A stretch of 64,000 nucleotides of DNA from Szabonella sp046295215 (GTDB lineage: Bacteria; Pseudomonadota; Alphaproteobacteria; Rhodobacterales; Rhodobacteraceae). Shown here in pieces: positions 25,983 through 34,774 of this stretch. The DNA is taken from the NCBI GenBank assembly GCA_046295215.1, contig JBKBNP010000019.1, positions 1-64,000 of the forward strand, in the 5' to 3' direction. Below the pieces are notes generated by a model that was not told where the DNA came from, ran no database searches, and saw only the letters and a program-made list of their open reading frames with translations. Every line of letters starts with the position of its first letter. Within the stretch, counting starts at the first letter, position 1. Position numbers and translations under genes: made by a program.

Positions 25983-28048
25983 CCGGCCTTTCCCTGCGCG
26001 CCCTCTTCAGCCCGACGATCCTGCTCGCCCTCGCGCTGATGGCGGTGATCGTGATGATGATCCTGCCGGTTCCGGCCTGGATGCTGGATCTCGGGCTCGC
26101 CCTGTCCTTCGCACTGGCCATCCTTATGTTCACGGTGACGCTGTTCATCGAACGCCCGCTGGATTTTTCGGCCTTTCCCACCATCCTGCTCGCATCGCTC
26201 ATGCTGCGGCTCTCGCTCAATGTTTCCTCGACAAAGCTGATCATCGGCCAGGGCCATACCGGGACGGCCGCCGCCGGTGAGGTTATCGAGGGCTTTGCGC
26301 AGTTCATCATGGGCGGGTCGGTCCTGCTGGGTGTGGTGATCTTCTGCGTGCTGCTGATCGTCAACTTCATCGTGATCACGAAGGGCGCTGGACGGATGGC
26401 CGAGGTCGGCGCGCGGTTCGCGCTGGACGGGATGCCCGGCAAACAGCTTGCAATCGACAGTGACATGGCTGCCGGGGCGATCGACCATGCCGAGGCGAAG
26501 GCCCGGCGGGAGCGTGAACTTGCCGAGACGAACTTCTTCGGCTCGCTCGACGGGGCCTCGAAATTCGTTAAGGGCGATGCGGTGGCGGGACTGCTCATCA
26601 CCCTGCTCAACATCGTCATGGGGCTGGTGATCGGCGCCACCGTGCATGGCATGCCGCTCGGCCGGGCCTTCGAGACCTATGCAATCCTCACGGTCGGGGA
26701 CGGGCTGGTCAGCCAGATCCCTGCGGTCATCATCTCCATCGCGGCAGCACTGCTGCTGGCGCGGGGGGGGGCGACCGGCGCGGTCGATGTCTCCTTCTTC
26801 GCGCAGCTTGGCCGTTTCCCGGCAGCCCTTGGCACCGTCGCCGTCCTGATGGCGCTGTTTGCCCTCGTTCCCGGATTGCCGTTCCTGCCCTTCGTGATCG
26901 GGGCCACGGTTTTGGGGGCGGCGGCCTGGCTCGGTCTGAGCGCAACACCGCCCCCTGCCCCCGAAGCGGACATCCCCCCTCCCCTGACAAAGCGCCCCTT
27001 GGGCGATGTTCTCGACTTCGACGAGATCCACATCGAATTTTCGCCGGATCTGGTGTCGATGGTGCTGGACCCCGCCACAGGCCTCGACGCGCGGGTCTCA
27101 AACATGCGCAACCATGTGGCCAGCAGCTTCGGTGTGATCCTGCCGGAAATCCGCATGACGGATGAAGCCGCCTTGCCGGCCGGAGCCTATCGCATCCGGC
27201 TTCAGGGCGTCGAACGGGTGCAGGACCGTCTGTTGCCGGACCGAGTCCTGTGCCTGATGGTTGACGGCGAAGTCGCACCGGCCGGAATGGACGTCAGGGA
27301 ACCCGTCTACGGTGCGCCGGCCCGATGGATTTCGCCCGATCACCAGGATCAGGCCGCCCTGTCCGGGCTGACGGTCGTCACCCCGACCGAAGTTCTCGCC
27401 ACGCATCTTCTGGAGGTGCTGAAGGGGAATCTCGCCCGCCTCCTCACCCTTCGCGGCCTGCGCCGGTTGCTGGATGAGTTCACCAATCTGTCCGACGCCA
27501 CACGGGCCGAGGCCAACCGGCGCCTGCTCGATGAACTCGTGCCCGAAAAGGTGCCGGTCGATCTGTTGCTGGCGGTCTTGCGGCTCCTGCTGGAGGAACG
27601 TGTCTCGATCCGCAACCTGCCGCTGATCCTCGAATCGATCGCCGAGGCGCGCGGACTGGGCCAGCCCGAGGCGATCTGTGACCATGTGCGCCAACGGCTC
27701 GGCTTTCAGCTTGTTGCCGAACTGCGGCGCAAGGACGGCACCATCCCGCTGATCCAGCTTGACCCGGACTGGGAAAAGACCTTTGCCGCCCACCAGATCG
27801 ACGGCGACCGCGGCCAGCGCGACGTGGCCCTGCCGCCCGAGGATTTCGGCAGGCTGGCACAGGCCATCGCAGAGCGTCTGAACCGCGCGACGGAGGGTGG
27901 CATCTCCCCGGCGCTGGTGACATCGACGCTCAGGCGGCGGTTCCTGCGGACCGTCGTGATGGCGCGGGGGCTGAACCTGCCGGTGCTGTCCTATGAGGAA
28001 ATCGGCCTCGAAGCCCGTCCGGCCATGGTCGGCCAGGTCCCCGCATGA
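25979..28048 (+). CDS. flhA: Flagellar export gate protein FlhA
   Basis: 689 residues. The N-terminal half holds eight membrane segments and the FHIPEP signature region (FPTILLASLMLRLSLNVSSTKLI, MDGMPGKQLAIDSDM, LVIGATVHGMPLG). The C-terminal cytoplasmic domain has VMVLDPATGLDARVSNMRNHVAS, VVTPTEVLATHLLEVLK and the end motif PVLSYEEIG. FlhA channels substrates from the ATPase complex to the gate and supports proton-driven export. It opens a tightly coupled set with fliR, flhB and a small gene. Confidence 0.95.
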   Translation: MTGLSLRALFSPTILLALALMAVIVMMILPVPAWMLDLGLALSFALAILMFTVTLFIERPLDFSAFPTILLASLMLRLSLNVSSTKLIIGQGHTGTAAAGEVIEGFAQFIMGGSVLLGVVIFCVLLIVNFIVITKGAGRMAEVGARFALDGMPGKQLAIDSDMAAGAIDHAEAKARRERELAETNFFGSLDGASKFVKGDAVAGLLITLLNIVMGLVIGATVHGMPLGRAFETYAILTVGDGLVSQIPAVIISIAAALLLARGGATGAVDVSFFAQLGRFPAALGTVAVLMALFALVPGLPFLPFVIGATVLGAAAWLGLSATPPPAPEADIPPPLTKRPLGDVLDFDEIHIEFSPDLVSMVLDPATGLDARVSNMRNHVASSFGVILPEIRMTDEAALPAGAYRIRLQGVERVQDRLLPDRVLCLMVDGEVAPAGMDVREPVYGAPARWISPDHQDQAALSGLTVVTPTEVLATHLLEVLKGNLARLLTLRGLRRLLDEFTNLSDATRAEANRRLLDELVPEKVPVDLLLAVLRLLLEERVSIRNLPLILESIAEARGLGQPEAICDHVRQRLGFQLVAELRRKDGTIPLIQLDPDWEKTFAAHQIDGDRGQRDVALPPEDFGRLAQAIAERLNRATEGGISPALVTSTLRRRFLRTVVMARGLNLPVLSYEEIGLEARPAMVGQVPA

Positions 28049-28830
28049 CCGAACTGATCGCCCTGCTGACGGATTTCACCGAACTCGCCCAGGACGCGCT
28101 GCGCAATGCCATGCTCGTCTTTTTGCGGATTGGCGCGGCGATGGCCCTGCTGCCTGCCTTCGGTGAGCAATCCGTGCCCCAGCGTGTCCGGCTTGTGCTG
28201 GCGCTGGCCTTTACGGCCATTGTCTTTCCAGCGGTGGCAGATCACCTGACCGGGGCCATGGTCCAAGGGGGGCTGCCCCGCGTCATGGTGACTGAAACCG
28301 TGGCAGGGTTGGTCATCGGGATCGGGCTGCGGTTGTTCGTGATGGTCTTGCAGATTGCCGGAACCATGGCCGCCCAGGCAAGTTCGCTCGCCCAGCTCTA
28401 TGCCGGGGCGGGCGCCGAGCCGCAGCCCGCAATGTCGCATCTCTTCACCATGGCGGGCCTCGCCATTGCGGTTGCGGCGGGCCTGCATGTGCAGGCAGCG
28501 AAGCTTTTCATTCTGTCCTACGATCTCATGCCCGCAGGCCGGCTGATCCCTGCTGCCGATGCAACGGCCTGGGGGGTCGGGCGGATTGCCAGGGCATTCG
28601 GGCTGGCCTTCACGCTTGCCACGCCTTTTGTCATCGCGGCAACCATCTACAATGTGGCTCTCGGGGTCATCAACCGCGCGATGCCGCAACTCATGGTGGT
28701 CTTTGTCGGCGCCCCGGCCCTGACGCTCGGCGGCCTTGTCCTGCTTGCAGTCGCCACACCGGCGCTGCTGCTGGTCTGGCTGGCGGCCCTGCATGGCTTT
28801 GTGGCGGATCCGATGGGCACCGGACCATGA
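28045..28830 (+). CDS. fliR: Flagellar export gate protein FliR
   Basis: 261 residues, about six hydrophobic segments. FLRIGAAMALLPAFGEQSVPQRVRLVLALAFTAIVFP, ETVAGLVIGIGLRLFVMVLQIAGTMAAQASSLAQLY and NRAMPQLMVVFVGAPALTLGG match FliR. It belongs to the FliP5-FliQ4-FliR1 gate. It starts in the flhA stop and ends in the flhB start (ATGA at both). Confidence 0.94.
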   Translation: MTELIALLTDFTELAQDALRNAMLVFLRIGAAMALLPAFGEQSVPQRVRLVLALAFTAIVFPAVADHLTGAMVQGGLPRVMVTETVAGLVIGIGLRLFVMVLQIAGTMAAQASSLAQLYAGAGAEPQPAMSHLFTMAGLAIAVAAGLHVQAAKLFILSYDLMPAGRLIPAADATAWGVGRIARAFGLAFTLATPFVIAATIYNVALGVINRAMPQLMVVFVGAPALTLGGLVLLAVATPALLLVWLAALHGFVADPMGTGP

Positions 28831-29909
28831 GCGAGGAAGAGAACAGCAGCGAAAAGGAACACGAACCATCGCAAAAGCGGCTCGATGATGCCCGCCTGAA
28901 AGGGGAAATTCCACGCTCGACGGATCTGACAACGGCGGCGAGCTATGCGGGCCTTCTGCTTGCCGGGCTGGCTTTCGGACCTGCCATTCTGATGGCAACC
29001 GGCAATGCCGCGATGATGTTCCTCGACCAGCCCGACCGGATGGCGGGCCGCTTTCTGGGGGGTGGCGGCGGATTGGCAGGCGGGATTCTGGGCACCATCG
29101 GATTGGCCATCGCACCGCTGTTCCTGATGCCGGCCCTTGCAACCCTTCTGACGCTTCTTGCGCAGCGCGCCCTTGTGTTCGCGCCACAAAAGCTCGCGCC
29201 CAAGCTGAACAGAGTTTCGCCGATCGCAGGGGCGAAGAACAAGTTCGGCGCAAAGGGCCTGTTCGAATTTGCCAAGAGCCTGTGCAAGCTCCTCGTGACA
29301 TCCGCCCTGCTGTGGCTTTTCCTGATGGGCCGCGCAGGCGAGATCCTCATGGCGCTGCATCTGTCGCCCGGCGGATCCACGGCAATGATGATGCGGCTGA
29401 TTCTCGATTTTCTGGTGCTGGTGCTTTGCCTGTCGCTGGTGATCGGCGCAATCGACCTTCTGTGGCAGCGCGCCGATCACCTGCGCCGTCACCGGATGTC
29501 GCGCAAGGAAGTGATGGATGAACAGAAATCCTCTGAAGGCGATCCGCATCTGAAGGCGCGGCGGCGGCAGAAGGGGCAGGATATTGCGACGAACCGGATG
29601 CTGGTGGATGTGGCCGGGGCCGATGTGGTTATCGTCAACCCGACCCATTACGCTGTTGCCCTGAAATGGGATCGGACGAGCCGGAGGGCCCCGGTTTGCG
29701 TAGCCAAGGGCGTGAACGAAATCGCGGCCCGGATCCGGGAACGTGCCTCCCTTGCAGGGGTGCCCGTTCACAGCGATCCACCGACAGCCCGTGCCTTGCA
29801 TGCCACTCTTGAAATCGGCGCTGAAATCCATCCGGACCATTACCGCGCCGTGGCCGCAGCCATCCGCTTTGCGGAACGGATGCGCAAGCGCGCTGCGAGG
29901 ATGACATGA
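28827..29909 (+). CDS. flhB: Flagellar export switch protein FlhB
   Basis: 360 residues. Four membrane segments lie in the first 215 residues after a charged start (EKEHEPSQKRLDDARLKGEIPRS), followed by a cytoplasmic domain with the autocleavage site NPTH at about residues 271-274 (VIVNPTHYAVALKW). Cleavage between N and P switches export from rod/hook to filament substrates. FliK, the partner that senses hook length, is at 59962. The family features are complete. Confidence 0.95.
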   Translation: MSEEENSSEKEHEPSQKRLDDARLKGEIPRSTDLTTAASYAGLLLAGLAFGPAILMATGNAAMMFLDQPDRMAGRFLGGGGGLAGGILGTIGLAIAPLFLMPALATLLTLLAQRALVFAPQKLAPKLNRVSPIAGAKNKFGAKGLFEFAKSLCKLLVTSALLWLFLMGRAGEILMALHLSPGGSTAMMMRLILDFLVLVLCLSLVIGAIDLLWQRADHLRRHRMSRKEVMDEQKSSEGDPHLKARRRQKGQDIATNRMLVDVAGADVVIVNPTHYAVALKWDRTSRRAPVCVAKGVNEIAARIRERASLAGVPVHSDPPTARALHATLEIGAEIHPDHYRAVAAAIRFAERMRKRAARMT

Positions 29910-30238
29910 AGCGCCAGAACGACCATGCCCGGCTGCGGCGCCTCGCCCGGATGTGCCTCGACCGTGATCTGGCCAATCTGCGGAAAGCGGCCGATGCGAA
30001 AGAGGCGCTATACGACCGACTGACCGATCTCGAACCCGGGCCAACCACGGGATTTGACCCGGTAACGGCGGCGCGGATCGCGACCATGCACCAGATCTGG
30101 GCGGACGCGCGCCGGGCCGAGATCAATGTCTCGCTGGCCGGATCCATTGCCCTGTGGCTTGAGGCACGAAGCGTCGCCAGCAAGAGCTTTGGCCGCTGGC
30201 AAGTCCTGTCTAAGCTGGTGCCAACCCGGGTGAAATGA
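29906..30238 (+). CDS. Small helical protein after flhB, FliJ-like candidate
   Basis: 110 residues, no firm family. The sequence predicts two long charged helices, residues about 8-43 (ARLRRLARMCLDRDLANLRK) and 52-105 (ARIATMHQIWADARRAEINV through SFGRWQVLSKL). An antiparallel two-helix protein ending near an AFGR-type motif is the layout of FliJ, the central stalk of the FliI ATPase. No other FliJ candidate is encoded here. The gene overlaps flhB by four bases and converges with fliL2, five bases away. Assignment as FliJ is an inference from shape and context. Confidence 0.65.
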   Translation: MKRQNDHARLRRLARMCLDRDLANLRKAADAKEALYDRLTDLEPGPTTGFDPVTAARIATMHQIWADARRAEINVSLAGSIALWLEARSVASKSFGRWQVLSKLVPTRVK

Positions 30239-30243
30239 ACGGC

Positions 30244-30693
30244 TCAGGCGTCCTGCCGGACAATATCGGAAATCAGGACATCGAGAACCGTGGGGCCCAT
30301 GACCCGCTGTGCCGCTTCCTGCATCGCCCTGCGAAGCAGGACGAGATTTGACCCGTCGGTGAATATGCCGCGGAACCCTCCTGCATTGGCGTGATCGAAC
30401 AGAACCTGAAGCAGGGCATCCCGGATCTTGGGTTCGCGGGCAAAGACGGCTTCGGTGCCACCCGGCATCACCTCGAGGCTCAGGGACAGGATCACCAAAG
30501 CGGCGACCCGCCCGTTCTCCAGGACCGGCACGACGAACTGATTGTTGAGCTTGACGAAATCGGTGATGGCCGGTGTCGGGGCCACGGTCTCCCGGGGCGT
30601 GTCCCGATCGGGTGCGGGACGCAGGAGGATCCCTGCCGCCGCCCCCGCACCGAGTCCAACGAAAGCCAGGATGACCGGAAGGATCTTGCCCAT
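30244..30693 (-). CDS. Second FliL-like flagellar protein
   Basis: 149 residues: a single N-terminal membrane helix (residues 4-24, Gly/Ala rich), then a periplasmic domain with YVKLNNQFVVPVL-type opening (here FVKLNNQFVVPVLENGRV), LSLSLEV, FAREPKIRDALLQVLFDHANAGGF and VLDVLISDIVRQ. The end resembles FliL (VLITEFV/ISDIVRQ), and homologues in Rhodobacteraceae are listed as FliL family. It is the last gene of the flgB-to-flgH operon, 9 bp after flgH. It is clearly distinct from FliL at 20366. Confidence 0.78.
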   Translation of the reverse strand: MGKILPVILAFVGLGAGAAAGILLRPAPDRDTPRETVAPTPAITDFVKLNNQFVVPVLENGRVAALVILSLSLEVMPGGTEAVFAREPKIRDALLQVLFDHANAGGFRGIFTDGSNLVLLRRAMQEAAQRVMGPTVLDVLISDIVRQDA

Positions 30694-30702
30694 CTCCCCG
30701 CC

Positions 30703-31425
30703 TCAGAACGGCAGGACGATGTCGGCAACCTGTTCGCCGTAGCGCGGTTGCTGAACGGTGCTGATCTGGCCGCGCCCCCCATAGGCGATACGCGCACCGG
30801 CAATGCGGTCATAGACGATCTCGTTCTGCCGGCTGATGTCGGCGGGGCGCACATAACCCGTGACAATCAGTTCGCGCAGTTCGAAATTGACGCGGACCTC
30901 CTGCTGGCCTTCGATGCGCAGCACGCCATTGGGCAGTTCTTCGACCACCGTTGCAGCGACCCTGAGCGTGAGCTTCTCGTTGCGCCGCACGGTGCCCTCG
31001 CCCGAGAAGGTGGAGGCGGAATTCGTCTCGACCGCCTTCGCCATGCTGGCCCCGTCGGGCAGGCTTTCGTTGAGGCGCTGCGGCAGACCCATGAGTTGCG
31101 GGATGCCCATGCTTTGCGACCCGCTGCGGCTGCGCCCCGATGAGTTCGAGATCTCCGCCTTGTCGTCGATTTCGATCACCACCGTCAGAATATCGCCCCT
31201 GCGCCCCGCCCGCCGGTCGCCGAAAAGCGACTCCGTCCCCGCCGACCAGAGCGAGGATGCCACCGTCTCCCCCTTGGGTGGCGCATCCTCGGGCATGGGA
31301 TTGGAATACATCGCATGATGTTGATAGCTGCCCTCGAGCGGCGAAAAGGCAGGGGCCTTGCCGACCTCCCCCAGGGCGGAACAGCCGGCAAGAAGCCACA
31401 GGACGGGCAGGAGAGGGAAGCGCAT
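30703..31425 (-). CDS. flgH: Flagellar L-ring lipoprotein FlgH
   Basis: 240 residues with a lipoprotein signal; the lipobox LLAGC puts the lipidated Cys at residue 15. Conserved FlgH features are SLWSAGTESLFGDRRAGRRGDILTVVIEIDDKAEI, EGTVRRNEKLTLRVAATVVEELPNGVLRIEGQQEVRVN and the C-terminal YGGRGQISTVQQPRYGEQVADIVLPF. It forms the outer-membrane ring paired with FlgI. It begins one base after the flgA stop. Confidence 0.95.
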   Translation of the reverse strand: MRFPLLPVLWLLAGCSALGEVGKAPAFSPLEGSYQHHAMYSNPMPEDAPPKGETVASSLWSAGTESLFGDRRAGRRGDILTVVIEIDDKAEISNSSGRSRSGSQSMGIPQLMGLPQRLNESLPDGASMAKAVETNSASTFSGEGTVRRNEKLTLRVAATVVEELPNGVLRIEGQQEVRVNFELRELIVTGYVRPADISRQNEIVYDRIAGARIAYGGRGQISTVQQPRYGEQVADIVLPF

Positions 31426-31426
31426 C

Positions 31427-31858
31427 TCAGGGGGCTTTCATTTGGGGGCCGACATGGACGCTGCCATCCGCAGCGACCCGGCCGATGATCGTTGCACGCG
31501 ACCCGAGGTTCATCACCCGGATCCGGTCGTCCCGACCGCCGCGTTCCAATGCGCGCCCGTCGGTGGTGATGTCGAGCGCGCCAAGCCGAAAGACCAGCGT
31601 GACGATCTGGTTGCGCTGGACCAGTGTCGGCGGGCCGAGATCATCGCGCCGGATCGCACGCCCGGCATAGAGCGTGACGCGCGCCTCCAGCCCCACCGCC
31701 TCCTCTGTCCGCGTGATGGCGCCGGGGATGACCGCCGCGACCAGCGCCATGTCCTGCACCTCCAGCACCGATTGCGCGCGAATGGTTCGCGTGGCGACGA
31801 GACTTTCGGCCAGAGCGGGCAGGGGCATCAGGGCCAGAAGGAGAACGAGCGCGATCAT
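31427..31858 (-). CDS. flgA: P-ring assembly chaperone FlgA
   Basis: 143 residues with a signal peptide (cleavage after ALAES, about residue 17). The SAF-type domain is recognisable: RTIRAQSVLEVQDMALV, GLEARVTLYAGRAIRRDDLGPPTLVQRNQIVTLVF and the final VRVMNLGSRATIIGRVAADGSVHV. It is shorter than enterobacterial FlgA but of usual length for Rhodobacteraceae. It escorts FlgI in the periplasm. The start overlaps the flgG stop. Confidence 0.9.
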   Translation of the reverse strand: MIALVLLLALMPLPALAESLVATRTIRAQSVLEVQDMALVAAVIPGAITRTEEAVGLEARVTLYAGRAIRRDDLGPPTLVQRNQIVTLVFRLGALDITTDGRALERGGRDDRIRVMNLGSRATIIGRVAADGSVHVGPQMKAP

Positions 31859-32640
31859 CTGAGTTGTGTCGTGGCCGAAAGCATCTGGTCGGCGGCGGTG
31901 ATGACCTTGGCGTTCAACTCGTAGCCGCGCTGCGCCTTGATGAGTTCGGTGACCTCGCGCACGGCATCGACGGAGCTTTCCTCCAGATAGCCCTGCCGCA
32001 GGGTGCCGAGCCCGTCCTGCCCCGGCGAACCACCGGTCGCGGGGCCGGAGGCCTCGGTTTCCAGAAAGAGGTTGGAGCCGATCGCCTCCAGCCCCTTTTC
32101 ATTGGTGAAGCTGACCAGTGTGAACTGCCCCAGCAGTTCGGGCTGAACGCGATCGTTGAAATAGGCATAGACCTCACCCGCCGCGTTGATGGAAAGGCTG
32201 CGGGCATCGGCGGGAATGGTCAGCCCGGGGGCGACCTCATGGCCTTCGGAAGTGACGATCAGCCCCTCGCCCGTACGTTTCAGACCGCCATCGCGGGTAT
32301 AAGCGGGGGCGCCCGAGGGCAGCGTCACCTCCAGATAGCCGCGCCCTTCGATGGCGACGTCGAGATCCCCGCCCGTCGCTGTCAGCGACCCCTGCGCCAG
32401 CACGACCGACACGGCTGCCGGGCGCACGCCGAGGCCAAGCTGGACGCCTGTCGGAAGCTGCGTGCCATCCGCCGCCGTGACAGTTCCCGGCCGGGCAAGC
32501 TGTTGATAATGCAGATCCGCAAATTCCGCACGCCGGGCATTGTAGCCGGTGGTGGACATGTTCGCGAGGTTGTTCGATACGACATCGACCCGCAACTGCT
32601 GGGCCGCCATCCCGCTTGCCGCTATCTGGAGCGCCTTCAT
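31855..32640 (-). CDS. flgG: Flagellar distal rod protein FlgG
   Basis: 261 residues. The N-terminal MKALQIAASGMAAQQLRVDVVSNNLANMSTTGYNARRAEF and C-terminal LRQGYLEESSVDAVREVTELIKAQRGYELNAKVITAADQML are textbook FlgG; the LE.SNV/SSVD and RGYE motifs are present. Length matches the family (about 260). It lies between flgF and flgA in the usual order. Confidence 0.96.
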   Translation of the reverse strand: MKALQIAASGMAAQQLRVDVVSNNLANMSTTGYNARRAEFADLHYQQLARPGTVTAADGTQLPTGVQLGLGVRPAAVSVVLAQGSLTATGGDLDVAIEGRGYLEVTLPSGAPAYTRDGGLKRTGEGLIVTSEGHEVAPGLTIPADARSLSINAAGEVYAYFNDRVQPELLGQFTLVSFTNEKGLEAIGSNLFLETEASGPATGGSPGQDGLGTLRQGYLEESSVDAVREVTELIKAQRGYELNAKVITAADQMLSATTQLR

Positions 32641-32649
32641 TCCATCCTC

Positions 32650-33360
32650 CTATCGGCCAAGGGTCTGGATGACGCCGCGCACACGTTCATCCTCCTTGTC
32701 GAGAAATCCCTGCCCGGTTTCATAGGCGCGCTGCACCGCGATCATCCGCGCGATTTCCGAGATCGGATTGACATTGCTGTCCTCCAGGAATCCCTGAAGC
32801 AGGACGGCGGTTTCAACGGGTTCAAGATCCGTTGCCTGAAACAGCGTGCCGTCCTGATGGCGCAGGCTCAGCGGGTCGGCGGGGATCCACAGACCAACCT
32901 GAGCGATCGGCTGGCCCTGCGCCGAAAGCGTGCCATCCGGGGCGAGGGCGAAATCCCCTGCCTCGGGCGGCACGAAAATCGGTGTCTCGCCGAGATCCAG
33001 CAGCCGGAACCCGTCGGGCGTGACCAGTTCGCCGTCGCCATTCGGGGTGAAGCTGCCCGCGCGGGTGAGGCGCGGCCCCTCGGGCGTTTCGACCTGAAAG
33101 AAGCCTTCGCCCTGGATCGCGAAGTCGAATGTGCCGCCCGTCTGCGTGAGGCCCGCCTGCCGCAGATCGACATGGCGGGCGGAGGCATGGCCCATCGACA
33201 GCGACGGACCGTCATCGGTGCGGCGCACATGTTCGGCAAAGATCACGCCTTCGCGGCGGAACCCGGTGGTCGAGATATTGGCGATGTTATGCGCCACCAC
33301 CTGCATTTCGCGCATCAGCCCCGACTGGCGGGTGAGCGTGACATATCCTGCCGCATCCAT
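32650..33360 (-). CDS. flgF: Flagellar proximal rod protein FlgF
   Basis: 236 residues. TLTRQSGLMREMQVVAHNIANISTTGFRREGVIF at the N-terminus and LLQGFLEDSNVNPISEIARMIAVQRAYETGQGFLDKEDE at the C-terminus are FlgF/FlgG-type. The AIQGEGFFQVETPEGPRLTRAGSFTPNGDGELVTPDG block is the shared rod protein core. It is slightly shorter than FlgG, as expected. Confidence 0.94.
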   Translation of the reverse strand: MDAAGYVTLTRQSGLMREMQVVAHNIANISTTGFRREGVIFAEHVRRTDDGPSLSMGHASARHVDLRQAGLTQTGGTFDFAIQGEGFFQVETPEGPRLTRAGSFTPNGDGELVTPDGFRLLDLGETPIFVPPEAGDFALAPDGTLSAQGQPIAQVGLWIPADPLSLRHQDGTLFQATDLEPVETAVLLQGFLEDSNVNPISEIARMIAVQRAYETGQGFLDKEDERVRGVIQTLGR

Positions 33361-33362
33361 GG

Positions 33363-33629
33363 CTAGCCCCCTGCGATCATCGGAATGATCCGGTCGGTAA
33401 AGAAGCTGACGAGCGTGGAGGTCATGAAAGACATCGACACCCAGAACACCGCGAGCATTGCGCCGACCTTTGGCACGAAGGTCAGCGTCATTTCCTGCAC
33501 CGAGGTCAGCGCCTGGAACAGCCCGACCGCAACACCCGCCACCAGCGCCACGATCAGAAGCGGCGCGGAGATGATGACCGCAATCCAGAGCCCCTGACGC
33601 AACACGTCGAAGATCAGCCCTTCGGTCAT
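33363..33629 (-). CDS. fliQ: Flagellar export gate protein FliQ
   Basis: 88 residues with two membrane helices (about 13-38 and 48-75). The motif APLLIVALVAGVAVGLFQALTSVQEMTLTFVPK is the invariant FliQ signature. It starts in the fliE stop (ATGA) and ends 2 bp before flgF. Confidence 0.96.
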   Translation of the reverse strand: MTEGLIFDVLRQGLWIAVIISAPLLIVALVAGVAVGLFQALTSVQEMTLTFVPKVGAMLAVFWVSMSFMTSTLVSFFTDRIIPMIAGG

Positions 33630-33910
33630 ACCGGCATCCTCAGGATTTCCTGATAGGCCTCGACGACCTTGTCGCGCACCGTCACCACGGTTTCGACGGC
33701 GGTTTGCGTGGAGGCCAGCGCCTGCACCAATGCGTGCGGGTCGGCTCCGCCCGTCATGGCCGATTTTGCCGTCGCCTCCCCTTCGACGAGGGTCTGCGCG
33801 AAGGAGGTTGCGAGCCCCGCGAAACCCGCAGCGGCAGCCTCCGGCTTCGGGGCGGCCGCCTGACGGGCCTGAAGGTAGGATTGTGCGGCAAAGGATGGTC
33901 TGATGTCCAT
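33626..33910 (-). CDS. fliE: Hook-basal body complex protein FliE
   Basis: 94 residues, mostly helical: FAGLATSFAQTLVEGEATAKSAMTGGADPHALVQALASTQTAVETVVTVRDKVVEAYQEILRMPV matches FliE, including the final AYQEILRMPV. It links the MS-ring/export gate to the rod. It is located between flgC and fliQ, the normal position. Confidence 0.93.
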   Translation of the reverse strand: MDIRPSFAAQSYLQARQAAAPKPEAAAAGFAGLATSFAQTLVEGEATAKSAMTGGADPHALVQALASTQTAVETVVTVRDKVVEAYQEILRMPV

Positions 33911-33922
33911 GTCGCTGGCCCC

Positions 33923-34303
33923 TTACCTGCGCAGAAGCTCGAACAGGCCCTGCGTCATCTGACGCGCCTGATCGAAGAGTTTGAGATTGGCCTCATAGCT
34001 GCGCTGCGCCTCGCGGGCGTCGGCGATCTCGATGACCAGATCGACGTTGGAGCCGTCGTAATGGCCAGAGGGATCCGCCAGCGGGTGACCGGGATCATGG
34101 ATGCGGGACAACTCCGCACGGTCGAGCCGCACAGGACCGGTGCGCACTGTTCCCGCCTCCGCAACTTCCCGGAAACTGAGCGTCTTGCGTCGGTATCCGG
34201 GCGTGTCGGCATTGGCGATGTTTTCGGACAGATGCCGCAGGCGCTGGCCCTGCGCCTCCATTCCGGATGCCGAGATCGCGAGCGAGCGGATCAGGTCGGA
34301 CAT
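33923..34303 (-). CDS. flgC: Flagellar proximal rod protein FlgC
   Basis: 126 residues. The N-terminal AISASGMEAQGQRLRHLSENIANADTPGYRRKT and C-terminal SNVDLVIEIADAREAQRSYEANLKLFDQARQM are conserved FlgC features; the SNVD-type motif sits in the C-terminal third. Length is close to the usual 130-140. It is 3 bp after flgB. Confidence 0.94.
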   Translation of the reverse strand: MSDLIRSLAISASGMEAQGQRLRHLSENIANADTPGYRRKTLSFREVAEAGTVRTGPVRLDRAELSRIHDPGHPLADPSGHYDGSNVDLVIEIADAREAQRSYEANLKLFDQARQMTQGLFELLRR

Positions 34304-34306
34304 GAT

Positions 34307-34690
34307 CTACCTCCCCCGGCCAAGGGCGGTTTTCAGGATGTCGGAGGTCTTGGTGTAGATCGACAGGGCCATGTCATGCTGTTGCCGGGTTTCGGCCGCG
34401 CGCATCATCTCCCCCTCAATGGAAACCGAATTGCCGTTGGGTGCAGCGGGCAGGGCCAGCCGCTCCGGCAACGCGGCGCGGCCATCGCCGCCGCCCAGAA
34501 GATGCCCGGCCCGGGTGGCCCGGATCGCGCCCGGCCCGTCATAATAGGTTTTCGCGAAATCCGGCAGATCCTGCGCCTTGAACCCCGGTGTGTCGGCATT
34601 GGCCACGTTGCGGGCAATCACCCCCATCCGCGCCCCGGCATGGGCGGCCATGGCATGGGCCATCTTCGTCAGTTCAAGTTTTGGCAACAT
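34307..34690 (-). CDS. flgB: Flagellar proximal rod protein FlgB
   Basis: 127 residues. MAHAMAAHAGARMGVIARNVANADTPGFKAQDLPDF and the C-terminal EGEMMRAAETRQQHDMALSIYTKTSDILKTAL are FlgB signatures. ATG 34690 with GGGAGAAG upstream is preferred over a longer frame from 34720. First gene of the operon flgB-flgC-fliE-fliQ-flgF-flgG-flgA-flgH-fliL2. Confidence 0.94.
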   Translation of the reverse strand: MLPKLELTKMAHAMAAHAGARMGVIARNVANADTPGFKAQDLPDFAKTYYDGPGAIRATRAGHLLGGGDGRAALPERLALPAAPNGNSVSIEGEMMRAAETRQQHDMALSIYTKTSDILKTALGRGR

Positions 34691-34712
34691 CGGGGCTTCT
34701 CCCTCGACCGGT

Positions 34713-34727
34713 TTCACCAAGGCTTAA
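34713..34727. promoter_or_regulatory. CtrA-like site between flgB and fliI
   Basis: TTCA at 34713-34716 and TTAA at 34724-34727 are separated by 7 bp, one mismatch from TTAA-N7-TTAA. It lies 23 bp before flgB and 48 bp before fliI, in the only gap between these divergent operons. Confidence 0.5.
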
Positions 34728-34774
34728 GGGTGATTCCTTTAGAAAGGGTAATCGGCGAACAAAGGGAGAATCCC

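Noticed and set aside
31864..33366. 500-codon plus-strand open frame
   Set aside because: Antisense to flgG and flgF, which are unmistakable.
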